Assembly (NCBI GenBank): GCA_944548615.1
Contig: OX155976.1
Coordinates: 7,955,822-8,019,821, forward strand
Reading direction: 5' to 3'
Origin: Micropterix aruncella
Lineage: Eukaryota > Arthropoda > Insecta > Lepidoptera > Micropterigidae
DNA length: 64,000 bases
Below are positions 10,886-21,130 of the stretch, one piece after another. The translations under genes were made by a program, and so were the position numbers. Within the stretch, counting starts at the first letter, position 1. Each line of letters starts with the position of its first letter. The notes beneath the pieces are model-generated. The model saw only the letters and a list, made by a program, of their open reading frames with translations, was not told the DNA's origin and searched no databases.

Positions 10886-12129
10886 TTAAGGGGGTATTCT
10901 GGTCTAGAGGCCTAAATTTTAGGCGTTTTTCCGAGAAGGATACATAAAAAAATTAAACATTTTTACAATCCATTTTTTTACAAAATGTTGATTGACGTTT
11001 CAAGAATACAAAAAAAAACCACGAACAGAAAAAAACAAAAATTCTAATAGTTAACGGCTAGTGAAGTGGGGGCTACAATAAAGGGTGCGTCCTGGTTGAC
11101 ATGATTCCAACCCTTGTAGTGTTATTTTATTTTATTTTATTTTCTTAAGGATAACTTACAGCCAATAATTTTGTAGTGAACAAAAATAGGAAGCTTAGAG
11201 CCATTTACAAGTTACCACTGATAATGACAATAATAATAACGACAAAATAATTCGAATTTTGAAAAATCCTTTTGAGGACATATTCTTAAAGGTCTAAACT
11301 TTGAAAATATGCAAAGGACAAAAAAATCGATAAACGATCAACACGGGGGGGGGGGGGGGAATTTATCTCCTTGCCGAGAAAGCCTTGGGATGACACAACC
11401 GTTTTTTTTTACAGTTGCAAACAAACTTTTTGTATTTAGTCTGGAAGCATTGCGTTTCCCGTGACAAAGTATATGAAAGGATGTCGATATATACATAAAG
11501 ATGTATAGGTATACCGCGGCGACAAGGGAATACATCCCCCCGTTGGCAGTGGCCAATTACGAATAACGATTTCGGCTTCGCGCGTCGTCTAATATAGTCG
11601 ATTTGGCTTTTCAATTATAATATAATAAATTATCAAATGAATAGTTTTTTATAAAGTAATAATTAGATTACAATAATAAAATACTTAGGATCACTGTGTT
11701 ATTTTTTATATCACTCAGAAGTATCTTTAATAAATATAAAAAAAATGTTTGGCCATAACATTTCTGGCAATTACTTAACATTTTTTTCTTATATTTTTTG
11801 TATGGAAGTTCCAAAAACTGTGGCAAATAGACCATACGCTGGTGTAAATAGTATTTTTTAATATTGAGAATCATCTCTAGGTTTTTCAAAAACTGAAGAC
11901 AAATCTCGCTCGTTTTTATTTTTTTGGAAAACAGTAACAGAATAAACATAATTTACAATTAATAGGAAAATAATTTACCAATTTCGTTTTGGCGAAATGA
12001 TAGCTTAAGGACCGGGTTTTTAAAATCCGGCATAATTGTATTAAAATTCTTTTTCGTATTCTCACAACCAGGCCACAAAATTATGATTCATATAGCTTTT
12101 GGTCGCCACGGCCGCCACGGCCTCTTAAC
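10886..12129. other. No gene seen
   Basis: AT-rich with a G-run at 11344-11360 and long T/A runs; the frames present are low-complexity and lack motifs. Confidence 0.4.
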
Positions 12130-12365
12130 CGAATTCAGTCGTCCCTGATCCAGTTTGACAGGGAGATAATGGGTACTGTTGCAATTAGACCATTAAGATC
12201 CATGCGTTTTAGGGTTGGCCAAAATCACGGATCAACCCCCACCCGGCGGCCTCCACGCAGAAAAGCGAGCCCGGGTAGGATTATGGCCTGCGGGTCAGTC
12301 AGCCAATCGATTGCGCAATCCGACTGATAGCCGGGGCAGTTTGGAAACAGTACCGTTCTGAACTG
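12130..12365 (-). repeat. Unclassified long repeat family L, copy E (partial)
   Basis: Shares GGCGGCCTCCACGCA, the CAGCCAATCGATTGCGC block and neighbouring words with copies A and C, in the same order. It is about one third of the full unit. Confidence 0.5.
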
Positions 12366-12388
12366 TATTGGGGTTTGGAGGGTACTGT
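12358..12388 (-). pseudogene. Short match to the endonuclease-like ORF element
   Basis: About 29 bp (AACTGTATTGGGGTTTGG and following bases) match 60171-60198, the part of the nuclease-like ORF there that encodes S-S-K-P-P-I-Q-F. This suggests that a scrap of the same element family lies here. The length is too short for certainty. Confidence 0.3.
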
Positions 12389-12829
12389 CAGGTTAAGGCG
12401 AGCCACTGAGAGGCTAATCTCCCCGCGAATAACGGCAAGGACTTTGTCGAGGCGGTAAATATACCGTCCTAAATTTAAGAAATCCCAGTAAATCTTTGTA
12501 AAATTTCTCTATTCGCGCCAAGGAAATTACTACCGCGATCCCGCTCACGTACTTTGATCATGTTTGCGAGCTCAGTCCAAGATCCGATTTCACTTCATTA
12601 GCCTCTTAGTCATCCGCTGGTTCGGCATTGTAGAGCTCCTCATTTATTGGCACTAATTGGGTAACGAGATAAAATTCTAAATGTACTTGTATGTATCTAA
12701 TTAATAAGTACCTAGCGGAAGAACAATATTCCGTTTCTCGTAGGTGCCTATTTTTTGTTTTTTTTAATTGTTTGGAGCTTTTCTAAGGTCTTATGTGCCT
12801 TGTATCACTGCGACCATTGCTGATCTATT
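12366..12829. other. No gene seen
   Basis: Mixed-composition sequence after the family L fragment, without a supported ORF or repeat boundary. Confidence 0.35.
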
Positions 12830-13150
12830 GTGTTCGCCACCTGGTATAGTCCTATGCTAAGCCTCGTGTCATTTAAGAACTGCAACAGGCTTTTGGCGCC
12901 AGTTTACCTCCTCAGGTTGGTGGTAATGATCACCCAAGTGGGTGCATCTTTTACGCTTCAGCGGACCACACTCGCACATTACGTGCATCGGAGTTTCGTC
13001 TGCCTCTTGGCAGAACCTGCACATTTTCGTGTCCCGGGCTTAAGGTTGTACATGTGTTTATTCGGGCCACAATGCTCCGTGAGCGCCCTCACCAGAATGC
13101 GTTCATTGTCTCACGGGCAGTCTTACGGTCGTAAGCTTTAATTAACGCTT
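12830..13150 (-). pseudogene. Non-LTR retrotransposon C-terminal zinc-knuckle fragment
   Basis: The - strand decodes in adjacent frames to L-x-E-H-C-G-x-N-K-H-M-Y-N-L and then C-R-F-C-Q-E-A-D-E-T-P-M-H-V-M-C-E-C. This is the C-x2-C-x8-H-x3-C arrangement near the end of Jockey-like ORF2 proteins. A frameshift separates the two parts, so the copy is dead. The reverse transcriptase is not preserved upstream. Confidence 0.6.
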
Positions 13151-14153
13151 TTGAATGATTCAAACCTGGCGTGTTGTTCCAGTGATTGACGGATTGTTCT
13201 AAACATATTTATTGAGCATTAGGTTTGCAAGGCTTTTTGGTACGCTAAAAGGCTCGTAGATGCCTAATTTAGGTCTAAAAACGCGCTAAAAAGACGCCTA
13301 ATTTTGAACTAACGTTTTGGTATTCCTTTTTTGGGTCCTAGCTGGAGCGGGCTTATGCGAAGGCTGTCAGGACCTTAAATTGATGTTAATCAGCATCTAG
13401 ACTCTCTTTCGTATTATTTTTCTACAAGTGTCATGGCTGATTGTTTCTCTCGTGACTTATTCTTCTCTTATTCATTTATTCTTCTTTTTTCTTTTCGATT
13501 TATATTAGTTTGATACTATTATTTATGTTTTTACAGCATCTACATCATGTGCATCTAGATACAGGCCTGTGAAGCCTCGTTAGATGTGCATAGCGCAATT
13601 TGTTACGTAAGCTGTGTATTACAATGTATACATTCTTTAACAATGTGACTATGTAACTCTTCGATAACAATGTAACAATGTTTCTTATACAAGTGTTAAA
13701 TACATAGATAAATATCTAAATTTCAAAGATTTTTTGTCGCGATTTCAAAGATGTTTGCTCAGCATTGGCTTCTAAATCGAAGACGGGACGATAAGCGCCG
13801 ATTATCATGATTATATTAATTAGGCCGATTGAAGCGCCGATTATATTAATTAACGACTACTCATGAGTAGTCGTTAATTAATATCTAGTAGTAGTAGTAG
13901 TAGTAGTAAACGGAGTGGAGGGCTTGTTTCCAGCCTTTGATGTCACCTGGATCTATAAGATCTTTTGTAACTACCCACTTTGTGGTTGGGTCAGTGGTCA
14001 AAACATGTTTTTCTTTTTTTTTTTGTTCATATAGGTACAAGAGAATGTATTAATTTTTCATTTGTTTTTGGAACAACTCGACCCGTCAAGTAGTTTTTTT
14101 TAATCACAGGCGCAGAACCGAAAAATATGGTTTTGATAAAAACACGTTTCAAG
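13151..14153. other. No gene; contains a 42-bp palindrome and a TAG microsatellite
   Basis: AT-rich. It includes the palindrome annotated separately at 13843-13884 and (TAG)n around 13885-13908. No supported gene. Confidence 0.4.
13843..13884. repeat. Perfect 42-bp palindrome without spacer
   Basis: Centred on CATG at 13862-13865; every base from 13843 to 13884 pairs with its mirror. It contains GACTACTCATGAGTAGTC in the middle and ATTAATTAACG on the left flank. Confidence 0.9.
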
Positions 14154-14349
14154 TTATAAATAGGATAGAAAACGAATTTACCGCGTGAAATTTGTAGCAC
14201 CCGACGTTTCGGTGACGTTGCAGCCGCCGTTGTCCAGGGTAGACTGACAACGGCGGCTGTCTACCCTGGACAACGGCGGCTGCAACGTCACCGAAACGTC
14301 GGGTGCTACAAATTTCACGCGGTAAATTCGTTTTCTATCCTATTTATAA
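14154..14349. repeat. 196-bp near-perfect palindrome from an inverted pair of Penelope-like terminal sequences
   Basis: Bases 14154-14244 are the exact reverse complement of 14259-14349 (91 bp), with a 14-nt spacer. One arm recurs at 52672-52758 as a single copy with a few changes, so the arm is a dispersed repeat. The arm contains ACGTCACCGAAACGTCGGGT. That resembles the GAAAC side of the hammerhead-ribozyme motif carried in the terminal repeats of Penelope-like retroelements. The other conserved box (CTGATGA) appears only as CTGGACA, so any ribozyme is degenerate. The element name is inference from that resemblance. Confidence 0.8.
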
Positions 14350-14839
14350 TGTCAAACAACCGCGATAGTCTTCGATTTTATACGTTTCAAGTTTTCTTTA
14401 AAGAAAAGTAGTAAGTTTTTTTTAGCCGTCTAAACCATGCTTCCCCCCTTAAGTTCCTACGTTTTGGCACCAGCTTAGTTTAAGCCTGTGAGAAACGGAA
14501 TACGGGCAATTAGGACAAATAAACGGTCCACACAACTCAATCCAAAGGAAAATGTGCAAAAATGTATAGGCGCTGGGCTCAACTGTCCAATAAAAATAAC
14601 GTATTTATCATTGGAAAGATCTATTTATCTAGATTATATATATGACTACTACAACTTACCTCAATTATGAGCCGTTTCGGAGTTTTCAAGTTCGGAATCT
14701 TCTTAAATATTACACAAACACCCCTTGCCAATTATTTATTAAGGTAAAAATATTATATAATGTGAATATCCTGCATAGAAGATAGTATATTATTATAAGA
14801 GTAAGAGTCCAACGACAGTAAGAGTCCAATGTCTAACGT
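14350..14839. other. No gene seen
   Basis: AT-rich spacer with no supported ORF. Confidence 0.4.
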
Positions 14840-15290
14840 TAGGCACTGGGAAGTAAACGCAGCGGGTCGACCTCACGCCCTTACTACCAGAATTGGACAG
14901 ATTTCTCCGTCCTCCAATCTGGTCACACATTCGAAGACGCTTGCGGGGCCTATACCTGTCGTTAGCGGTAATTCAGTTCGAATTTACCGCGGACCGTGAA
15001 GCCCCTTGCCAGTCAATATCACAAGGGATCAGGTGACCAGCGGATCGTTTCAACGGTAACTGACATCAGGTCAACAACCACCTCCGCTTCTTAGGAAATG
15101 CATAAGAGCATTTTCAGACCCTTCCCCCTCCGTTTATTCGCCGGATCGCACAGTCGATTGGCTGACGCCGCACGATGCGCAGACCGCCCAGCAGCGCCCG
15201 AGGTCTTCCCCCAAATGATCCGAACCTGTGTCCACGACACAGTCGCGATAGACTCCTCTCCAGGTTCGATCCTCTTCGAGGAGGCTACCA
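14840..15290 (+). repeat. Unclassified long repeat family L, copy D (partial, divergent)
   Basis: Shares the words CTGGTCACACATTCGAAG-like, GTCGATTGGCTGACGCCG and GATGCGCAGACCGCC with copy B, in the same orientation. It lacks the GTCGACTACAACGGG end. Confidence 0.45.
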
Positions 15291-15374
15291 TTTTATGATC
15301 AGCATGGAGCGGCTGGAAAGCTTATTACTCGTATACATGCATAGGCCCTATACACAGTCACCATAGAAGTGTTA

Positions 15375-15525
15375 GGCAAAATTAAATCAGACTAATGATT
15401 GATGACTAACGATGGAATACATTAATCGTGATTAATGACTAACGATTGATTCGTTTAGTCGTCAATCGTGACTAACGATTGATTTGTTTCAATCGTAATC
15501 ATGACTAAAAAAATGTGATTGAAAT
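15375..15525. repeat. Degenerate tandem of ACTAACGATTGAT-like units
   Basis: About ten imperfect copies of a 13-16 bp unit built on GACTAACGATTGAT. Related words occur at 20380-20460 and 21040-21130. The last of these ends in ACCCAACACTG, a hAT-like terminus, so these may be subterminal repeats of one hAT family. Confidence 0.5.
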
Positions 15526-16475
15526 TCTCGATGCGGTTAACTCGTTCGCGTCATGTGTACTTCGATCACTCGGTCGGTCGGCCAGTCTGTGTGAACGGCC
15601 ATCCCCCCTGAACAATGAAATATTTTCTAATCTTGTGTATTCCTCTTTCCCAGGGTGGGGTCTCATCTTCACAGATGGGTCTAAGGCTGAGGCTGGTACA
15701 TATGTAGGTGTAGGCGTTTTTCACCTAAATCGCAAGCTTCTGTTTAAACTCCACAACCGGGCCTCAATCTACACCGCTGAGTGTCGCCCTCTTGAAAGCT
15801 TTAGAATATGTTTCGGTCAACCATATATCTCCATGCGTCATCTTCTCGGACTCCCTAAGCCTGGCTGAAAAAATGAACAACCATGCAATTTCTCATCGAC
15901 AAACTGATATTGAAAACTCTATCAGGTCTCTGTTTTGAACTGTTAGGGAAGGTGGAATAGCAGGCAATGAAACGGCAGACAGTCTGGCTAATGAAGCCCG
16001 CTCTAAGGGAGTTCTTCTCCAGGTTAAGATCCCGGCGTCTGATCTTCTCCCCCTGATTGAAGAGGAGATGAGAGATCAGTGGGAGAAGGTCTGGCGCTCC
16101 TCGTATAAGATTAAGGGAATTCACTTCTGATCCCAATAAGCCGTGGTTCTACAAAAAGCCGTTTAAACGAAAGGAAATTACCACTATAAGCAGAATGCGC
16201 CTGGGCCACTGCTCGGCGCCTGCTCATCTTTATCGCCTAAACATTATCTCTTCTCCCCAGTGCGACTGTGGTTTCTCCTCCTGCACAGTTGATCGCCTCT
16301 TTTTCAACTGCCCCCTCCTTAATAATTTTCCTTCTTTTATCCCAAACCTTATCCAAATGAAAATTCAAATCCCTACCAAAGTTGACATCCTTTTAGCATT
16401 TAACTCTATAAACATTTATAGAATTATTGCCAATTCATTTCCCTCAACCATTTGGCCATTTAGCGCTCCCCAAAA
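15526..16475 (+). pseudogene. I-clade-like retrotransposon remnant with RNase H domain
   Basis: The + strand decodes in shifting frames. First comes an RNase H block (I-F-T-D-G-S-K near 15665-15690, then I-Y-T-A-E near 15768), holding the catalytic Asp and Glu of that fold. A part reading I-F-S-D-S-L-S-L and G-I-A-G-N-E-T-A-D follows. A zinc-knuckle-like tail ends it: C-D-C-G-F-S-S-C-T-V-D-x-L-F-F-N-C-P near 16258-16315. RNase H between RT and a cysteine tail is typical of the I group. RT is missing, several frameshifts are present, and the A-run near 16471 may be the old poly(A) tail. Confidence 0.7.
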
Positions 16476-17135
16476 AAAAAGTCTCCATGGGGGCGGCTCT
16501 CACCTAGGGCTGACCGGGACTCGGTCGCTTTCAGTGTCGGGCCGATGGAAATGTGACTCTCATAGGCGCCTCGGGTCAGTGGAAAAAGCTACTGAATACG
16601 GTGGATTTTTGGCTGCAAGCAGGAGCTGATGGATGGCACATTATCAGTTTAGTGGTTTCAAGGCGGCAGGTGAGGGTGGAGAACCCACCCACCGCCCGGG
16701 CAGTTATAACGACGGTGGTCGTCTTATCTGCCCGGGATATCATGCAACGACACCCCGCGCGTACCAGAAGGGTATACGCGCGGGGGGTAAAGAAAGGTAG
16801 CCACCCCCCCCCCCCCGTACCACCCCAAAAACCCATTTATTCGGTATAAAAAAAACAAAAGAAGATAACAACAAAAGAAGATAAGAAATAGTCGTAAAAA
16901 TAATACTAAAATAAACACAAAGCAGAGATTAAAGTTAAACAAAGACAGGCTACCAAACACAGACAGGATGTCGGGGGGACTAAGTGGTTAGTGAGGGGGT
17001 ATACAGACGTATGGGTCATGGGGCGGTCTCGTGGGGGACGGCCTAACCAAGGTCCTCAGGCAGGGGACGCGCCCGCGGGGGCGGTTTGGGGGACGGCACA
17101 TAGACGGGCACTTCGGGCTGGAAGTGGCCTTCGCA
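16476..17135 (-). other. Probable 3' region of the R1-clade element plus C-run
   Basis: No ORF with motifs. It contains a 14-C run at 16804-16817 and GC-rich inverted words (CGCGCGTACC / GGTATACGCGCG near 16757-16784). It lies immediately downstream, on the - strand, of the R1-like reverse transcriptase, so part is likely its 3' UTR. Confidence 0.4.
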
Positions 17136-18959
17136 TCACGCCACTGGTGTCGGGGGGGACCCCAAAACTGGGGTTCCCGGAAGCCTCAACTCCTCCCAAA
17201 GGGAAACCCACTTCTCCACGAAGCATCGGAACGCGCCGAAACAACGCCCACACTCGACCAGATCCGCATACCATATCGGTAGGCGCTTGGCGCACGCGCC
17301 GACCTCACGCACCAATTCATCCCGTGCGGTCGAGAGCTTTGGGCATATCCAAATGACGTGTTCTGCCGTTTGAAGTCCATGCCCACACACGCACCAGGGG
17401 TCACGGGAGAGTCCAAAGTCAGACAGCTTGGCTTTGAACTCCCCATGGTCCCCGACCAGCTGGGTGGTATGGTGATCGAACCGCAGAAAACACGCATTTT
17501 TCATTCTCGCCTCTACCGACGGAAAGAAGCAGTGGGTGAGGCGGCCCGTGCCGCCAGCATCCCACCTCTCCTGCCAAACACGAAGGGATTCCGCACGAAT
17601 CAGGCGGGCAAACTCCCCAGCTCGATAACCCGCCGGGTCAACCGAGAGGCCATGAAAGACCACTGGTCCTCCCCGACGATACCGCGCCAACGCTGCGCGC
17701 TCCAAAACCTCCAAATCGATGGGCAGGACGCCTGCAATGACAGGTAGCGCGAGAGTGGACGTCGTCCTGTACGCCCCGGTCATAGCCACGAGAGGGATGC
17801 GCTGCCCACGCAAGAGAGCCACTCGGGTTGCCTCCGGGATGTGGTGCTCCGTCCACGCACGTGCAGCGTACGTCACACGTGGTACGAAGACACCTTCGTA
17901 TATCGTCCTTACCGCAGGGAAACGAATTCCCCAGTCGGCTCGGCTCGCTTCACGGAGAGCAAAGAAGAGGGACCGGGATTTCTCGGCTACAATTTTCGCG
18001 TGCGTAAGGAAGGAAAAGGACGCCGTCAGCGCGACCCCCAGGTACCGGACAGACTCCGGAAAGGATACCGGGCGGCCGCTCAATCTGATGACCGGTTTAC
18101 GCTTGAGGCGCCCCTTCAGGAGAAGCGCCTGAGTTTTAGCCGGTGAGAAGGTCAGTCTGTTACGCTGGCCCCACCCGAGGATGAGGTCCAACGACGCAGC
18201 TACCCTTCTCTCGACCTCGGCGCGACTTCTGCCCCCCACCAGTAGGAGAGCGTCGTCAGCATATGCACTGACGGCGCATCCCGCCGGGTATGGTAGTCCC
18301 AGAAAATCGTCGAAAAGGATGTTCCACAAGGTGGGACCGAGCACCGACCCTTGCGGACACCCCATCGAGGGGGTTTTCCTTACGCTGGTCGGACCGTACC
18401 TCAGAATAACCGACCTATCAGTGAAATAGCTCCTGACAATTTTTAGGAGGTTGTTTGGGCATTGACGGGTTCGAAGCTTGCACAGGATCATCGGCCACCA
18501 CGCGTTATCGAAAGCACCGGAGATGTCGAGAAAGACTCCAACAACGTTGGGGCCCTCGTAGTCACGGATCCAGTCCTTAGCAAAAAGGATGGCATCCTCC
18601 GTGCTCTTCCCTCGGGTAAATCCGAACTGCCGATCGTTCTGAGGAGACAGCGTCGCCTCCAGCCGATCACGCACAAGCGCTTCAAGCACCTTGCCCAGAA
18701 TGGGAAGGAGCGTGATGGGCCTGTACGCCCTCGGATCCGATCGGGGCTTGTCGTTGCCCTTGGGAATCACCCGCAGGAGGCCCGCCTTCCAGCAGGTGGG
18801 AAAGTGGCCCTCATTGATGCATTTCTGCATCAGTACGGTCACCTCCCACCTGGCAAATTCCCAGACCCGTCTGACGATCACGGCTGTAAGGTTGTCTATC
18901 CCAGGCGCCTTCTTAAGCGACAGCGATCCGATTACCCGGCCAACCTCGTCCGCAGTCAC
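17136..18959 (-). CDS. R1-clade non-LTR retrotransposon ORF2, reverse-transcriptase part
   Basis: This 607-codon open frame is the most intact mobile-element gene in the window. Visible motifs are R-P-I-T-L-L-P at 80-86, the palm box F-L-D-I-S-G-A-F at 143-150, G-C-P-Q-G-S-V-L-G-P at 200-209 and the active-site Y-A-D-D at 233-236. Near the end is a C-x-C-x8-H-x4-C knuckle (C523, C525, H534, C539). This order and the knuckle are typical of R1-clade elements of arthropods. A full ORF2 is about 1000 residues and starts with an apurinic-type endonuclease, which is missing. The frame continues open upstream of the first start, at least to about 19050, and then degrades. Base composition is GC-rich, unlike the AT-rich surroundings, which suggests a young insertion. 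It would make cDNA at the target site, but without the endonuclease it is probably not autonomous. Confidence 0.88.
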   Translation of the reverse strand: MTADEVGRVIGSLSLKKAPGIDNLTAVIVRRVWEFARWEVTVLMQKCINEGHFPTCWKAGLLRVIPKGNDKPRSDPRAYRPITLLPILGKVLEALVRDRLEATLSPQNDRQFGFTRGKSTEDAILFAKDWIRDYEGPNVVGVFLDISGAFDNAWWPMILCKLRTRQCPNNLLKIVRSYFTDRSVILRYGPTSVRKTPSMGCPQGSVLGPTLWNILFDDFLGLPYPAGCAVSAYADDALLLVGGRSRAEVERRVAASLDLILGWGQRNRLTFSPAKTQALLLKGRLKRKPVIRLSGRPVSFPESVRYLGVALTASFSFLTHAKIVAEKSRSLFFALREASRADWGIRFPAVRTIYEGVFVPRVTYAARAWTEHHIPEATRVALLRGQRIPLVAMTGAYRTTSTLALPVIAGVLPIDLEVLERAALARYRRGGPVVFHGLSVDPAGYRAGEFARLIRAESLRVWQERWDAGGTGRLTHCFFPSVEARMKNACFLRFDHHTTQLVGDHGEFKAKLSDFGLSRDPWCVCGHGLQTAEHVIWICPKLSTARDELVREVGACAKRLPIWYADLVECGRCFGAFRCFVEKWVSLWEELRLPGTPVLGSPPTPVA

Positions 18960-18989
18960 CTCGGATGAGTTTACGACGCGCGAGTCTAA

Positions 18990-19014
18990 GGCGGCAAGCC
19001 GCCGTATTTGTGCG
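18990..19014. repeat. Direct repeat unit shared with the palindrome at 19651
   Basis: The sequence GGCGGCAAGCCGCCGTATTT with the following GTGC lies within the upstream coding end of the R1-like ORF. It recurs exactly in the palindrome 0.7 kb further right. Confidence 0.8.
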
Positions 19015-19049
19015 TGGTGGCGGCAAGCCGATGCACTTCTGAGAGAGAT

Positions 19050-19650
19050 GACCGTTACATCCCTGCGACGTTACTGCAGAATCGCGACCTCGCTGGCGTT
19101 AATGTACAGCAGGAGCTGAGACAAGTTCAAGGGATAGCTGTCGGTCAGTGAACGATCAGAAGACGCTTGAAAAAATCCAACCTCGTTCCAAAAAGACCTA
19201 TCACAGGCCTTAAATTGACCACACGCCACCAGCAAGCGCGCTTTTAATTTTCTCGAGAGGACGTCAGTTGGAGCATATAGCAATGGCGGTCAGTTTTATT
19301 TACTGACGAAAGCGGAAAGTCTCTGTAAAGCAGTCACAGAATAGGCTGGGTCTCCAGGCGTCCAGGTGAGTGATTTTCGCAGTGCTGCTTCGCTGAAACA
19401 GTTTCCTACGGCGGCGTTTCCTGCATGGTGTGGGCTGGCATTTCTTTAGAAGGAAGGTACAACCTCGTTTTCGTGCGAGGGGGAGGTCGGAGAGAAGGCC
19501 TGAATGCTAAACGCTATATCAAATTATTCTCCTGGATCATGTCATACCGTATGAACGATTTATTGGAAAAAAACTCTGTTAATACATGATAATGCACGGT
19601 GTCACACAGCGTGTATCACTCGGCGATTCTTAGATGAAGTTGGTTTGGAG
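19050..19650. other. No gene seen
   Basis: Sequence between the R1-like 5' edge and a 56-bp palindrome. No supported ORF; it may include decayed R1 5' sequence. Confidence 0.35.
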
Positions 19651-19706
19651 ACTGTGACAATGCACAAATACGGCGGCAAGCCGCCGTATTTGTGCATTGT
19701 CACAGT
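19651..19706. repeat. Perfect 56-bp palindrome (27-bp arms, 2-nt centre)
   Basis: Left arm 19651-19677 is the exact reverse complement of 19680-19706, with AA in the centre. The arm contains ACAAATACGGCGGC, which also occurs in the 5' coding part of the R1-like element at 18990-19014. Three CCTAAT hexamers follow at about 19757-19775. Confidence 0.9.
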
Positions 19707-20176
19707 GGCCAGGTGCCGGGGTGGCTTCGGTCTCGGCTGGCGTTAGGGGTGCCGCCCCTAATCCTAATCCTAATCCTGATTCCCCCTCCCTTCTCCTATT
19801 TTTCCAGCACCTCAGACTGCACTGTAAGACGAACTCTCCCTAACCTAAAAGCCACTTCCCAAGATCTATTCCCAGTATATCTTTTCCTCCATTACTTATG
19901 TCTCATCGTCTAAATTATTAACTAAATTATTCCCTAACAGGCATCCCTTCTTACGTTTATCCCTGTAATGTCCATATTGTGTTTTCTATGTTAAGTACTT
20001 CAAACAGTGTTATCCTTTGTCCGTAGGTTGGCTACTAACCATAGTTCTCACCCTATTTTGTCAAAGACAACACAGTAAAAGTAAAAACGAAGAAAAAATT
20101 GCCATATTGGCACAATCGCTAGCAACCAAGCTCCGTGGAATTGCCACAAATAAGAAGAAGAAGAAGACGATGTGTG
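19707..20176. other. No gene; short CCTAAT array
   Basis: Contains three tandem CCTAAT units and otherwise unremarkable AT-rich sequence. Confidence 0.4.
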
Positions 20177-20177
20177 C

Positions 20178-20304
20178 CGGTCGGTCGGTCGGGCGGTTGT
20201 TGGGTCGGTCGGTCGACCGGCCGACCGACTGACCGATCGATCGACCGACCAACTGACCGACCGACCGACTGACCGACCGACCGACCTACCGACCGACCGA
20301 CCGG
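20178..20304. repeat. Inverted GGTC/GACC microsatellite
   Basis: GGTC tetramers on the left half switch to GACC tetramers on the right half around CGACCGGCCGACCG at 20213. The two halves are therefore complementary and can form a long imperfect hairpin. Confidence 0.9.
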
Positions 20305-20379
20305 TGAAACCGGTGAGAATCTAAGTACATTCAACCAATAGTAGTAATAGAGAGAATTGTCGGGTGGCAAGTTAGTCAT

Positions 20380-21130
20380 GATTGTCGATTGACGATTGAA
20401 TGGTTAACGACCATCGATAAAATATATCGATGTTAACGACTAATTAATTTAGTCATGATCATTTTAATACAATACAATACAATACAATACAATCAACTAC
20501 TCCAGTAGATAGGCATTCCTACACTTGGATGCGTCACAAAATTAAATGCTAAAAATTTCATTATTATAAACATAACTATCGTGATAGTTGTCATGGCTGT
20601 AATATTATATTCAATATTACCTACATACAAATAATCAAAATATGCTAATGTGATGAGTCAGGGAGAATAATATATTAAAATAGAAATGCAAATTCTATGT
20701 AGAATAATCAAAAAATATATATTTTATTGCCAATCCAGCAATATGCCTTCGTATTTTTTTTTTAAAATGAATTTAATTATATGAAAATTAGAATGTCAGC
20801 TATCATAATACCAATATGTTTAAAACTTTACACATTTCATTAATCATCAACATGGAAAATAAACTCAGAATTTTCAAACTCCCTTATACCATAATTTGGG
20901 TCTCCCTTATACCATAAATCTTTTTAAATTGGTCCTCTCCAAGGCTGTTCATTTGCTCTGGAATCTTATTATAGAAGGACAAATTTTGGTGAATAAAACT
21001 GTTTCGCTGTGTCGCGGTGAATAAAACTGTATCGTGATTAACTTTACATAATAGTAGATAATCATGACTAAATTAGTCATGATTGATTAGTCGATTGAAA
21101 AAATCAATCGATTGACCCAACACTGCCCTA
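20380..21130. repeat. Possible hAT-like terminal pieces and AT-rich spacer
   Basis: ATTAGTCATGATTGAT-type words occur near 20385-20460 and 21060-21110, and the block ends ACCCAACACTGCCC at 21116-21129. A CAGTGTTGGG terminus is common in hAT elements. No transposase or matching target duplication was found. An AATAC pentamer array lies at 20468-20492. Confidence 0.35.

Noticed and set aside
11338..11614. Overlapping short - strand frames near the G-run
   Set aside because: Low-complexity, cysteine-rich by chance, no motif, and one starts at a homopolymer.
15365..21129. One 5.8-kb hAT element spanning AGTGTTAGGC to ACCCAACACTG
   Set aside because: The two ends look alike, but the 8 bases outside do not match. 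Unrelated elements lie between, so a single element is not supported.
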